Source: Perkinsus olseni
Taxonomy: Eukaryota > Perkinsozoa > Perkinsida > Perkinsidae
Direction of reading: 5' to 3'
Assembly: GCA_013115135.1 (NCBI GenBank)
Contig: JABANP010000180.1
Span: 31,316-95,315, forward strand
DNA length: 64,000 nucleotides
Positions 53,453-64,000 of this stretch are shown here, piece after piece; the first letter of the stretch is position 1, and each line of letters starts with the position of its first letter. Made by a program: the position numbers and the translations under genes. The notes under the pieces are model-generated. The model had not been told where the DNA came from and searched no databases. It saw only the letters and a program-made list of their open reading frames with translations.

Positions 53453-54659
53453 TCAAGGGGTGAGACCGCGGATACAACTTGACGTTGACTGTTGCATGAT
53501 GCTCCCACCTGTTGTTCCGTAGTTCTTCCCACCAGCGAAATACTTGTATCGTGGCCAGACATATCCACCGAACTGAGCTTGGTTCCCACAAGCCACCGCC
53601 CGCTGCCTTCCACAGCCATAGGCTTCCACGGCCTGAGCTCGAAGCTTGACTAAGTCAAGTTGACTTGGAAAAGACGAAAACAAGATGTCTTTTCAAGTGG
53701 AAGAACCGAATGTAGGCTTTGTTTTGTCCATGGTGGGGTCAAGTTACAGGATGCAGGGTGGCCCAAAACTGGGAAGAATGGATCATTCTTCCTCTTCCCG
53801 GGAATTTCCGGGAATTCCCGGGTATATAGCCGGGAAGAAAGATTGCATTCTTCCCCATTAAAGCAAGCCCCCCGAATTTTTTTCGCGCGCATATCCGCCT
53901 TTCCTGGCTGCTCCGTCAAGCGGAAACATCGAAATGCAGCACCTAAATACCCAGAAAGAATCACGACTATTCTTCCAGGGAATATTGAGTATTCTTTCTT
54001 CCCGGGAATTCCCGGAATTCCCGATAAGAAAGAATAGCATTCTTTCCCGCTGGGCCACCCTGACAGGATGGACAGTTCGGAGAAAGCTTTTCCGGGAAAC
54101 AACAATAAAATTTATCAATTGCTTCGGGTGATGAGAAGATTTTTTCACTAGCAAATCGAGAGATTTACCTCTTTCAAGACGCTGTCATAACTAAGATCTC
54201 TCTCCATCTTCCGCACGTACTCCTCTTTACGACCACGGAGTTCATCCGATGTGGAAAGAATTGGATCTGTTTTATTGCGCATCTGAGCCGACAACGGTGG
54301 TGAGCGACGGTGCTTGAAGGTTTATTTGCGAACTGCAGAAGATGGTGCCGATTAGAATGGATGCCGGTAATCTGATAGTCATCCGGACGACCAGGGAAGC
54401 TGCTAGTCATGCGAGCTCCAGCTTACGTCGAATAACTTGTTCATCCGGTAGCCGTTGAAATGCTCGCATTTGTGTTGGGTGACGTTATACGGGCGTGAGA
54501 AAAATCGATAGGTCTCTTCGAAGTCACTGAGGAAACCGTGACAAAGTTCCCTGGTTTCTCCACTGATGAATTCACTCACTCTCTCTCTTTGCGGGCAGCA
54601 ATTTCCGCCTCGGTGAAGCCTTCGTATCGCGACGGCAGCGCGAACTTTCCAGGCGGTTT
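53453..54659 (-). CDS. Multi-exon gene of unknown function hosting a MITE
   Basis: Minus-strand exons: 54659-54427 (KPPGKFALPSRYEGFTEAEI, AARKERE, then RELCHGFLSDFEETYRFFSR and PYNVTQHKCEHFNGYRMNKL), 54282-54179 (MRNKTDPILSTSDELRGRKE, EYVRKMERDLSYDSVLKE), and about 53660-53453 (KLRAQAVEAYGCGRQRAVAC, GGYVWPRYKYFAGGKNYGTT). Donors GTAAGC and GTAAAT and acceptors are in place. In the first exon a GA-repeat (near 54,578) forces a frame change of two bases. The 5' end was not found. No family is recognised. The intron between the last two exons contains a hAT-like MITE. That these blocks form one gene is inferred from order, strand and splice sites. Confidence 0.5.
53755..54062. mobile_element. 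308-bp hAT-like MITE
   Basis: Terminal inverted repeats CAGGGTGGCCCA and TGGGCCACCCTG are perfect and flanked by the 8-bp target duplication ACAGGATG (53747-53754 and 54063-54070). The inverted similarity extends inward through GGGAAGAAT, CCCGGGAATTCCC-type blocks for about 100 bases on each side, leaving a short unique centre. No coding capacity. It lies in an intron of the minus-strand gene. Confidence 0.93.
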
Positions 54660-56287
54660 CTGGAGACGATAAGCAGTTACGGCTGATAAAGCTGCGATAG
54701 CCCGAATTCACTTGAGAATCAGCGGTCAATCGCTGTGGCTTACTTGTCGCTTCTGAATGGTTGCCTCCGGAACGACGACAGAGCCAGTTGGGACCATCTG
54801 CGTGTACGTGACGTACCTAGCTTTCCAGCTCAAAACTACTTCGAGATTAGGAGCTGAAAGCTGCTCTCAATGGTTGACACAGAGACCGATCACCGTGTTG
54901 GCACGTTGTGCGAGTTCAAAAAAATGCAGCCCTCTTCGCACCGAACCACCATACTCGGAGTCCGAATATTATGGTTCCGAATTTCCGACCGTCCGAATAT
55001 TTTCGTTCTGTGGAGCTCTCACACGAGCGAGCTTCTATTACTGCTGGCTAAGTCCTGTGGTAGTGCGAAACATGCATCCCTGCACGTTCCAAACCGTTGG
55101 ACCGCACGGCGTTACCCGATGGACTGTCCATCATGGACACAGACCCGTCGATCCGAGGTGATTGATACATAAGTCACTGGCAATCCCAGCCTGGCCTGTG
55201 GAATTCACATCATGGTAAACTTGAGCGAATCAAAGCGAGCAGTGTTACCAAATTCTTTGTCAGCAGTCTAATGAAATCGCGATTGAGCATGATTGAATTG
55301 GAGCCTTACTTAACAACATCCACATCATCCGCATGTCCATGATCGATTTGTCGCAATGGCTCTAGCCTCATCCCCGTGGTCTGAGGCGTTTGAGATTTGT
55401 GCCGTCCTTAATAATGATATTACTCACCGAAGTTCTCAGGTTCTCGAGGTGTCTCCGTTCTTTCTCTACAATAGCCTTCCACAACGTCTGAGCTCTGATG
55501 GGGTTAAATTTCCTGACGTTGTCGGTAATCGCTCCGCGTGGAAACTAGGAAGTGAACTCACTTGCTAACCCCTGGCAGGAAGTCCCTGTTGCCAGACCCG
55601 CCCAGAGTGCCCTTAGTTTTACTGGCGTCGTCTGATGCTGCCATACTCTTAGTCGAACGGCAACCCTATGAGGTGGATTCCCTCATCGTCCTCGAGTCCG
55701 GTGCGATTTTTTTCGTGAGACTGATAACTTATCAGTGCGGCAGTATCATCAGTGATAATACTGCCACACTATCAGCGGAGTTGATACATGATGGTTATCT
55801 ATGAGGATCCTGCGAAACGTAGTTGCTATCTAGGTTTCATAAAATACTTGGAGCCTAGGGGTGGCACTGGTAAGGGTCTTCACGACTAGACTAGTTGATG
55901 CTACTCGTGATGCACAACTAGTTGAACTAGCTGAGGCCGAAGGTAGGCTGCTTGACGACTTCAAAGAACCATCCATTTTGAACCCATTCTAAACCGTTCT
56001 AGGCATTCTATTCTATATCCATCCTAAACCCCGAATTATCCGAACTTAAAGGAATGGGAGTCATAATGGCTCCAGTTTCCGCAAGTTCAAGGTCCGCTTC
56101 AGATCCCGATTCACGATTTCAGTATCCGCTCCCTGCCGGCCCTACACGGCGTATCGGAGTGCGATGAAGTTTATGCTCTTAGTAACTTTAACCGCTAGTT
56201 CAACGAGTCATTTTCAAGGGCAAGGCTTCGTCGTAAGGGGCCACCCTTCCGAGGCAGGCTACAAATCGGTTCAAAATTATCTGACAT
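54660..56287. other. Gene-poor stretch
   Basis: Presumably includes the 5' part of the preceding minus-strand gene. Frames at 54757-55161, 55356-55568 and 55562-55804 have no recognised motif. A perfect hairpin (GTGCGGCAGTATCATCAGTG / complement) lies near 55,735-55,770. Confidence 0.3.
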
Positions 56288-56369
56288 TGAGTGCTGTGGG
56301 GTTCGAACCCACGCAGACATGGTATAATAAATCTTCAGTTAGCCCCCTTAACCACTCGGGCAAACACTC
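56288..56369 (-). tRNA. Class II tRNA (Leu/Ser type, isotype unresolved)
   Basis: An 82-base cloverleaf-like sequence on the minus strand: acceptor GAGTGTT pairs with AGCACTC, D region TGCCCGAGTGGTTAAGGGG, T arm GTGGG-TTCGAAC-CCCAC and discriminator A. The length implies a long variable arm as in tRNA-Leu or tRNA-Ser. The anticodon stem (around GCTAACTGAAGATTTAT) pairs poorly by eye, so the isotype is open and a degenerate gene is possible. Confidence 0.7.
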
Positions 56370-56644
56370 CCTCGGTAGCGTAACCTCCCACTCGCTCCGA
56401 GTCGGAGCCTCCGACTGAGACACTCTGCGACAGATGGACCTGGACCTCCGCGAGTAACAGCGAATAATATCTGCTCGACTTCAAAATTTCCAATCATCGG
56501 GGACAATTTTGGGCGAGCGAGATTTAAATGCGCTGTCGCACCGAAATTGAAATATTGAAATTTCTCTTACGGTGCGACTGAGCTAGTTCTGAAACTGAAC
56601 CATACATCGGCTCTGTAGTTGAGTTTTACGATGCTGAAATGAGA

Positions 56645-57240
56645 TCAAGATCTCAGAATTGGTTTATCAAACACTCCCGAAGTCTTGGCTCTATCAACGA
56701 TTTCCACTGAGAATGGATACGAGTTTCGATGACAGTCATCCTCTTCAGACTCGTAATCTGTATAGTCTTGCCCTCCATCTTTTATACTGCTGGGAGAATG
56801 TGTGTACGGCATCTTTTGGCCTCTTCGTGTTGCCGGAGAGGCCAAAAATCCTCTCCAGGATGCTCCTCTCTACACCCTCCTGCCGTTGCCATAGTGGGCG
56901 GCCTTGTCAAGCGTCGCCCTAAGGGTTGGCAATGGTGATGTCACCAGACGTTGAGGACGTTTTCGCCTTCTCCACGAGCTCTCGGCGATGAACATCATGA
57001 TCTGATACCGATCCGCGTGCTTCTATTAAGACACAGTTGACGCTCATAGATGCTATATCCGGGAAGACATTGACCTCTTCTATGACAAGATCAATGAGAG
57101 TGTTCAGTTGGAGCTGCTCCAAGGCTCAGGACCGACCCCGGGACTCCTTTGAAAAGTCAATCCCAAAGTTCAGAGCCAGTTGGCGGGCCAACACCAATTC
57201 CTTCCCGTTGATGCTTTACCAGCCTTGAAATGTTGCGTTA
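56645..57240 (-). CDS. Candidate gene of unknown function
   Basis: The minus strand reads GKELVLARQLALNFGIDFSK, an in-frame TGA near 57,130, then LEQLQLNTLIDLVIEEVNVF, PDIASMSVNCVLIEARGSVS and, further on, an acidic frame YTDYESEEDDCHRNSYPFSV. The segments look coding, but the stop and lack of a start leave the structure open; it may be a pseudogene. Confidence 0.3.
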
Positions 57241-57311
57241 CTTCAGTCTGTCAGCTACTGCGAGACGGTGATTCACCAGACCCGTTCTGAATCTCGCAGT
57301 ACTTGGTCAGA

Positions 57312-60300
57312 ATGTCAGAGGTGCCCTTCGAGCCCGTTAACCGTCCCTACGCTCCGATGTTCGACATGATGCCGTCGGGTGACGGATCGGTATCAGCTAG
57401 CAGCTCGGTATCCTCCTCCGACTTATACACGGGGGGTACCATGGACAGTAGTATTGACAACCCCACCAGACGGCTGTGGCAGAGCTCGGATTCGACGGGG
57501 CTCGGGGGAGCCTTTCAAAGGGTAGTAGTAGCAAGACTTCTCAATGGTTCAAAGTTGGTTAAGGAAGCGGTTCGTGGTGGTGTATGAAAGCGCGATCGGA
57601 GCGATGCTATGAACAGAGCGCATGGGAACAAAACGGTTTTTCGAGGACCACACGCCCCCTGATGGGTATAAACGCTTACTGATTGATTGAGTAGCAGTGG
57701 TCGTGATGGTAGTTGATCCGCAGGAGCGTCGGCGAAAGAGTATTGAGAAAAATGCGGATTTTAGTACATTGTCCAATGCCAATATGCTTACTTTCAATGA
57801 GAGTGAAACTTTGGCTGTCAAAGACGGTCAGACGGTTGCGGGGACTTGGAGGGGAGGTTGGGTTTAGATTACTAGAAGTTCCGGAAAAGTTGGTATTGAG
57901 TTACACCATCGTGTGCTAGAATTGAGACTTCTTTTGCATACGTATCTTGCCGGTTGTCGCTGTTCAGGTGAGCGACATCGAGAAGTTCTTGGCCGCCGTG
58001 TATAATTACTATCGTGGTGGTGGCTTCTATGGTATCTTAGGTTACACCATGTAATAGACGGGTTCCACTCTCAGTTCGTCGTGGGCACTTAAACGCCATG
58101 GTCATTTTCGTAGCGCCTGAAAGTGTTAGAGGGCGCCGTTTCGGAGTCGGGCGAGCGGCCCCGCCAGTGTTTGTTTTTTATGTGGTTTCTCAGAGGTAAC
58201 CTGCTTGCGGTCCTGTTCACCATCACCTTCGCTTTCACGCTCACCTTCCTGGTGGATTGGAGCTCGCTGTTATCATGTAGTATGGCGAGAAGGGTGTCAC
58301 TCTGCTTGGCTTCGTCAGTGTCAATTTGGCGGATTGGTTAACCTTCTCGACTCATCATCGGTTGGTCGTGGGATCGAGTCGTGCTTTCGCTATTTTGACG
58401 TCATCCCTTAGTGAGGTGTACACGTAGGTACCAGCCCTGAGACTTGTGCCAACGCTCATCTCTTCAAAAGCAACCCACTGGCTGGCCTGAGCTTCGTCAG
58501 GTTCGTCTTTCTCATGTAATAATTGACGGTTGAGGACACCCACTGGGAGTTGAGAATTGACGGTTGAGGCCACCCACTGGGAGTTGAGGCAAACGAGGCT
58601 GTCGTCTTCAAGGAGGCGAGGGGCGTTTCCGTGATGTCACAGGAATTCTGAGATCCTCGTATATTCCGATAGGGTTCGGCAGGGTCGGGTTCAAAAGGGC
58701 TCGGGAATGCTCGAAGATGGAACTAAATTCGTTTCGGAGAGGTTGAGTACGGCTAGAATTGACACGGACACTCTCCACGCGGAATTGGATCTTCCCTTGT
58801 CTGTTCTCAGATCATTCCTAGTGACCCTTGCCTTCTGGGGCCTGGCCGCAGCGGGAGCGTTCATGACCATTCGAGAGGCTAGAGACGCGGCATTCTACTA
58901 CCAGGATTATCTGGGAGTAGTAGTGGGGGACAGTGTTGTAGCGTGATGGGAGAGCGGGTTGCAATGATCAGCCCTTCGCCCTTCGACATGCAAAATAATA
59001 GGACGAAACTTCCCTCTTAAGATACAGTGTACGAAAGAAATGCGACATAGTGAGGTCACTATGCCGCAGTGTGGGCCTCGACTGGGGTTTGAGGCAGCGC
59101 CTAGAAACCTACTCGGTGCTTTGATAGTTGAACCGCCATTCTCGCCCCAACAATTGGCGTAGGGGCCTTTTTTTCGTTGCATGTTGCATTTTTCCGCAAC
59201 GATCTTTCTTACGAAAAATGCCGGGTCGGGGATTCCAGCTGTGGAACTCACTAGTGCTCTGCATGCTTCGGTGATTAATGAACTTATGTTTTCTTCTCTG
59301 AAATATCTTCGCCAAGGGAGCTCAGCCACTCCGTCTCAAAAGGTCTTTTCGTCCATTATGTGATCACGATTTTCTTCGCTGTGCGCATTTAGATACCCTT
59401 GGATTCGGACAAAGTATCTTTCTCTCCGCTACAAGCAGTATCTTGGGCGGAGGTCGCCAGAAGACTCGTGCGACTTCAGAATGGCCCGAGTCGGCCCGAG
59501 GACGCTGCACTGGATGAATCTTGGACGGGACAGCAAACCTGGTGTATGTTGCAGGTAGTGGGAGGTCACAGTCACTGCGCCAAATTTTCCGGAATTTTTT
59601 TCGAAAAACAACTGAAATTCCTTAACTTTTTGGGCTCATCGCCAGCAAATCGAGGTTCGGGTTCGCTAGAAGTGAAGGTGAGATGGTGTTGGATAACTTG
59701 CCGCATTTGAGGGTGTGGATGAAAATTTTGTGTAGTATCTCTGGAGGAAGAAAAAAATTTTTTGAATTTGAAAATATTATTTTTTAATTTCGAGTCCTAA
59801 TGTAATGTTGATATTCCGAAAATCACTGCGTTGAAGTCCGAACGACGCTCGCGTTCTTGCCGAGTGGCGTGCCTCGACTATGGAAGTTGACAGGCACGTA
59901 TATCGATGGTTGAGATGACGAACCTTCTCATGAGGGATTCATCATACGCGTTGCTCCTGCAGGGTGAGGAGTCACCGCTCCTCCAGATGGTAATAGGTGG
60001 GGTGAATGCGGAAAATATTCTCGTGAAGATCGAATACTGAATTGACGGTTTGTGAGAGTATGTACTTTCTTCTTGTCGTGGGTATAGTCGTAAGTGGATT
60101 GGGCTCTACTGCAGATAGGAAGTAGAGTAGTTGAGAGAATAAGAGTTGGTGATGCGAAGCTAGTATGAGCGCAGCTCGACTGTGTTATGTAGACAGTGCG
60201 AGTATATTAGGTGGGGCAAATATTCACTCGGTTGGGGCGTGTTCTGATCACCGTCGCATTGTCCTCCCGCTGACGCTTATCCTGTGTTACTGCCACGTGG

Positions 60301-63300
60301 CTTTGACTTTCAAGGACCGGAAGGATTTGAGGATCACCGTTTGGGTTGTATCTTCTTTGTTGCTTTTTAGATTCCGGCGTGGGTTCCTCTGTCCTCTCAT
60401 TTCGTTGCATCCAATGCTGTGAATTGGATAATAAAGACTTTGATCTTGCCGTGCCTGTTGGACGAGGTGGGACGATGCTGTTCGTTTTTTGCTGATATTA
60501 TTCCATCGGATTTTCCCCCGTTTTTATCCTCCATGAGGGACGGACAATTTTTGAGAAGGAGACCAAACCGAAGCGGGAATTACCAGAGTCACTAATTTTA
60601 TCGCTTAATTACCGTAGTTATTGAAAATTGTAACAGCCTAATTCGATTCGCCAGCGAGGGAATGGAGGCCCGATGTATAACCTAGTTAAATTCGTGACTT
60701 TCCGTTAGTCTCCTCCGGGTCCCCGAAATCGTAGGTATTCACTAGAGATGAGTACTTTTTGGTGAATTTATGTCCTTCGAAGGTTCATTGCCTCTCTTCT
60801 TTCTCAGCACTCAAAGCAGCTGTTTCCCGAGATAACAACAGAGGAGTTCGCCAGAGGTTTTCGGAAGCGACTTCGCCTGTGGGGTTTGGTGGCCTTCGCA
60901 ACCTTGGTGCCTGTGCTGATGATGAGCTTCTTGTTTACCTGGCTCAAGTAAGAACCGTTGCAATCTCGGGGTTGGAATTAGACCTTGAAGTATCAGAGTG
61001 TTATCTTCGTTGGCGGGAATATCCATTTATTGACTTGGCATTAATAATTCAATGTTGATACTTCATAAATGCGTCAGAAGTACCTGATACACTGTAAGTA
61101 TTATATACTTCTGTTCATGTGTCGAACGTACGGTATGAACCGGTACAAAAGTCTCAAGGGAGAGATCCCAACAACTTTCAGATCATCATAGCGGCACAAG
61201 GCTAATGATGAGATCATCACTTCCCTCTATATACCCTTACCTAATACTTACACTGACATATCATGTAAATATCTTTACTGTATCTGTAGATGAGTCTTAT
61301 CTTGCATGATAGGGTACGCATTCAACGATCTACAGAATGGTATGTGAGATGAATACCCCAGCCATCGGTGCCAGTCTGCTCCCTTCCTGTCGGACTTATA
61401 TTCCTTAATATTTTGGATTTTTTGCTTCGAAACTCTGAAAGGATCGCAAATGAAGTCGTGTTTTTCCTCTAGATACACAGATGATTTTCGGAGCGCTCGA
61501 GCTAGTCCCTTGCAACGAGAATGGACTAATGTGGCCAAGTACCACACTCGTGAGGTGAGCAGGTTCTTTCTGGAGGGGAATAAAGTATTCTGAGGGAACT
61601 ATCTGATGGAATAGACCAGTCCGTATCCGTCCGTAGGAGTGCGTCGATGTCGGGTCATGAATATAGGAAGGGAAGATTGCCGATCGGGTGACCCGATTCG
61701 GGTCAGCGTTATCAACACCTGGAATACTTCCGGTCTTGTCTTTGCCACTCTATATTTGGCAACTGAGGCTCGCTGATTGGCGTCCTCTCGTCTTGACGAA
61801 GAAACCATCGGTTTCAAGGCATCGCTGTGAGCCATGCTCCTGCTTTTGTTAGTTTCTCGAGCTGCCACATTTGCATCGCTCACGGTTGAACTCAGCGCTG
61901 TTGCCAAGGGGAGGCGGTAGCGTTACGGAGACCTTCGTGAATATGAGTTGGGGGACGACTCCTATCGAAGGGGCCTCGAGGAGGTACGCAATTGTATCGT
62001 CATTTTCTTGGGAGGAATCTGTGAAATCGTCTTTCGCTATTCTTTTTTTTGCATCTGCAGCCGCTGCAGATACGAATAGATGGAAAAAACTGCTGATGAG
62101 ATTTTTCATCCCCTTTGAGTGCCAGCGAACATTAAGATTGAACGCGTCAAGAGCATCTTGAACATTAGTGGAGAGGCATGTGTTTCTTTCGACCGATTCA
62201 CTAAGAATATCCGATGCAAGACTCCCATCAGCTGTAGGGGCTGAGTATGCATAGCTGGTAATGATGAGTGAGAGATTTTGATTTATCTCGGTGCTCGGCA
62301 TTGCTCACCCGTTCACGGTGGCGGAGGAAAACTATGGCGTCCTTCCTCCTGATGAGCTTCCTCGACGTGGTGCGCGCGCGAAATGTTCTGCCGACAATGT
62401 GGATTGGATGGTCTTCCGGTACGCGCTATCTGCGCCATCCAGCCACTCCTTCATTTTCTCCCCACCTCGAGGCGTGAGGGGGTTGGCTCGAACTGGTTGA
62501 CACCTACGGAGTGGTTGGGATGGTTGCCTTGGTGGAGTTGTCTGAGCCGTAATCGAGGAGGAATTCATGAGGTTCGTGCGGCTTGAGGACTTGGATGCTA
62601 CAAGCCTGGCGGAGAAGATCTTCACAGGTTTTGAGGTCATGGGCATGGATCGCGCTAGATGCTGGGCCAGGCATACGACGGCGCCACTGTGATGAGCGGG
62701 TGTAGCAGCGGCGTCCGCACAAAGTTACAAGAGATGGAGCGTAGAGCGAGTTACATTCACTGCTGCGCACACAGCCTCAAACTCGTGATGATGGACCCGG
62801 AGAGGGGTCGAACAGGCTCCCTAGGCTCTTGGGCATTTGAACCTCGCGATTTGAAAAAATCCTGTTCCGATCTGGCCGACCGGCAAGTGGTACTCCAAGT
62901 GATCCTTCAGTATGCTACCCCGGATTGAGGAATATGGTGCTGATATGCCAGACCACACCGAGTCGGTGAATGATAACGGCCGGTCGGGCAGGGTCCAACT
63001 CTGCAGATATTAAAACAGGCATCTCAGCGAGCCTTGTCCGCTATTGGCGATCACAGTTTTCAAAAACTACATATTCTGGGATGATGAAACCGATCAAGTT
63101 GCGTTGCTGTTGTCGTTTACGCAGTTTTAAATCTTGGTTGCACGGTTGGATTAATTCTCTTTTTTTTTCAAAATTTCGCTTCTGTTGGACATAATTCGGC
63201 AACTGTCGTCAGTGACCCTCATTTCGTCTCCCTTGCCAGGTTGATCAAATACGTCTGCGGCAGCATCGCTGGAGCCCTGTTCGCTCTGGCCCTGTGGGAC

Positions 63301-63474
63301 GACTCACCGCTACTCCACGTTGTTTTCGCAGGGAAAAATCTTCTCTGGTGAGACCCGTCTTGCCCTACGCATTCCCGATCTCCTCTCCACTTAGGTATCT
63401 TGCCGTTTCGGGCGCTTTGGTGTCCCTAGTGAGCCGCTCAGGGGATGATGAAGGCCGCGGTCAGACAGCAGATG
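57312..63474 (+). CDS. ATG9: Autophagy protein ATG9 (lipid scramblase), exon-rich, 3' end beyond window
   Basis: ATG9 is the multispanning membrane protein of autophagosome formation, shown in other organisms to scramble lipids. Exons read: 57312-57579 (disordered N-terminus), from 57698 (KSIEKNADFSTLSNANMLTF), 57968-58040 (VSDIEKFLAAVYNYYRGGGF), 58196-58279 (NLLAVLFTITFAFTLTFLVD, WSSLLSC), about 58700-58919 (second membrane segment, IREARDAAFYYQDYLGV), 59393-59554 (QAVSWAEVARRLVRLQ), 59894-59963 (MTNLLMRDSSYALLLQ), 60808-60947 (FARGFRKRLRLWGLVAFATL), 61473-61554 (SPLQREWTNVAKYHTRE), 63240-63347 (IKYVCGSIAGALFALALWDD) and 63395-63474 (YLAVSGALVSLVSRSGDD). Order and motifs follow the APG9 domain. 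Phases agree at the junctions checked (58040/58196, 59554/59894, 60947/61473, 63347/63395). Exons between 59,963 and 60,808 and the one carrying the expected FNE-like motif after HTRE were not found. Confidence 0.85.
62572..62928 (+). pseudogene. hAT transposase fragment in an ATG9 intron
   Basis: Frames in close succession read MRFVRLEDLDATSLAEKIFT and GFEVMGMD, then MLGQAYDGATVMSGCSSGVR, TKLQEMERRASYIHCCAHSL and KLV. This is the core of DUF4371/hAT transposases (GQxYDGAxxMSG ... YxHCxAHxLxL). A frame change lies between the two parts and nothing of the dimerisation domain is seen. The relic lies inside the 1.7-kb intron between the ATG9 exons ending 61554 and starting 63240, in the sense orientation. 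Confidence 0.75.
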
Positions 63475-64000
63475 GTGAGTGATGCTTCGCTCCGCTGTGA
63501 TCGGAATATCTTGAAATTTTGTGCCTGCCGCTCGTACGAATTTTCATCGCGGTTTTCTCGGCGCGCCAAAACATCACCAGCTTCGCATTTTTCTCTGCGG
63601 ATCTTCCCGAGTAAGATTCCTCATTTTTTCAACCATTCTTGAGTTTTATTCCATTCACTATAAGCTCCTTCGAGCTACTTTAACGAGAACATTAACCGTA
63701 CAGTTGCTTGACGGGACTTCGATATTGCAAGTTGCTGCTATCATATCTGAGTACCATGGGCAGGTGCGTCGAAGTCAGCGCTCAGCTCGGGAGCATCGCC
63801 GCAAGTCTCGCCGACCAGCAACCGTCGAGGAGTATCAAGCCCGGGGCGGAGAACGAACTCTGGGTAAATCAGAGTTTGAGAGATGAGGACCGACATCGGA
63901 CGATCAGGCCCCATGGGTTATCTGAGAGTGCGGCAGTTTTGTCTTCATCATCGCCAACTCCTCTAACTGCATGGGCGGCTACTATGAAGCTGCTGCAAAC
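63475..64000 (+). other. Downstream part of ATG9, unresolved
   Basis: The last clear ATG9 exon ends at a GTGAGT at 63475. A frame around 63,650-63,780 (YSIHYKLLRATLTRTLTVQL, ISEYHGQV) could be the next exon with the conserved re-entrant helices, but similarity is weak. The gene runs off the window. Confidence 0.35.

Noticed and set aside
1..64000. Spliced-leader RNA gene or rRNA/snRNA genes
   Set aside because: Looked for the dinoflagellate/perkinsid leader pattern (CCGTAGCCATTTTGGCTCAAG-type) and rRNA-like blocks; none seen.

Overview
The window looks like nuclear DNA of a unicellular eukaryote. Protein genes have short GT-AG introns (about 45-65 bases, some longer), tRNAs are scattered singly, there are no operons or Shine-Dalgarno sites, and conserved eukaryotic proteins (ARP6, ATG9) are present. 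Tandem gene families, many small secreted-looking ORFs and a roughly balanced base composition would fit a perkinsid alveolate such as Perkinsus. That placement is an inference; no rRNA or spliced-leader RNA gene was seen that would settle it.

Layout. 0-2.3 kb: a multi-exon minus-strand gene of unknown, coiled-coil-like character, then tRNA-Thr(CGU). 4.6-10.5 kb: a tandem array of four FAXC-type (failed axon connections, GST/metaxin-like) genes with one shared exon plan; the fourth is broken. 11.6-13.3 kb: a possible membrane-anchored exon and a probable PC-esterase/GDSL-like gene. 14.1-21.3 kb: three tandem type-B carboxylesterases with signal peptides; the first is intact, the other two carry single-base frameshifts. 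21.7-35.4 kb: an accessory region of repeats. It holds retroelement debris, a three-ORF cassette around a small secreted protein, the left arm of a large inverted duplication, a 962-bp element with 8-bp target duplications, a solo LTR nested in an older LTR-like repeat, and a CCTTAAGG-rich foldback block. 36.0-38.8 kb: an ARP6 (actin-related protein 6) gene with a tRNA-Arg(ACG) gene antisense inside one intron. 39.0-39.4 kb: a small cysteine-rich gene. 40.5-44.6 kb: the right arm of the inverted duplication, with tandem tRNA-Arg units. 44.9-53.3 kb: secreted-protein pseudogenes, an LTR-retrotransposon fragment and the best-preserved copy of the secreted cassette. 53.4-54.7 kb: a minus-strand multi-exon gene with a clean 308-bp hAT-like MITE in an intron. 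56.3 kb: a class II tRNA. 57.3 kb to the window end: a long, exon-rich ATG9 gene whose largest intron contains hAT transposase remnants.

Themes. Much of the window is shaped by recombination: unequal crossing-over in the FAXC array, a gene-conversion tract in the esterases, and an inverted duplication of at least 3.6 kb. hAT-type elements appear as two short non-autonomous elements and one transposase relic. Ten frameshifts across five unrelated genes are all single extra bases, so either sequencing insertions or real decay must be separated before calling those genes pseudogenes. All exon borders were read by eye from splice signals and reading frame.
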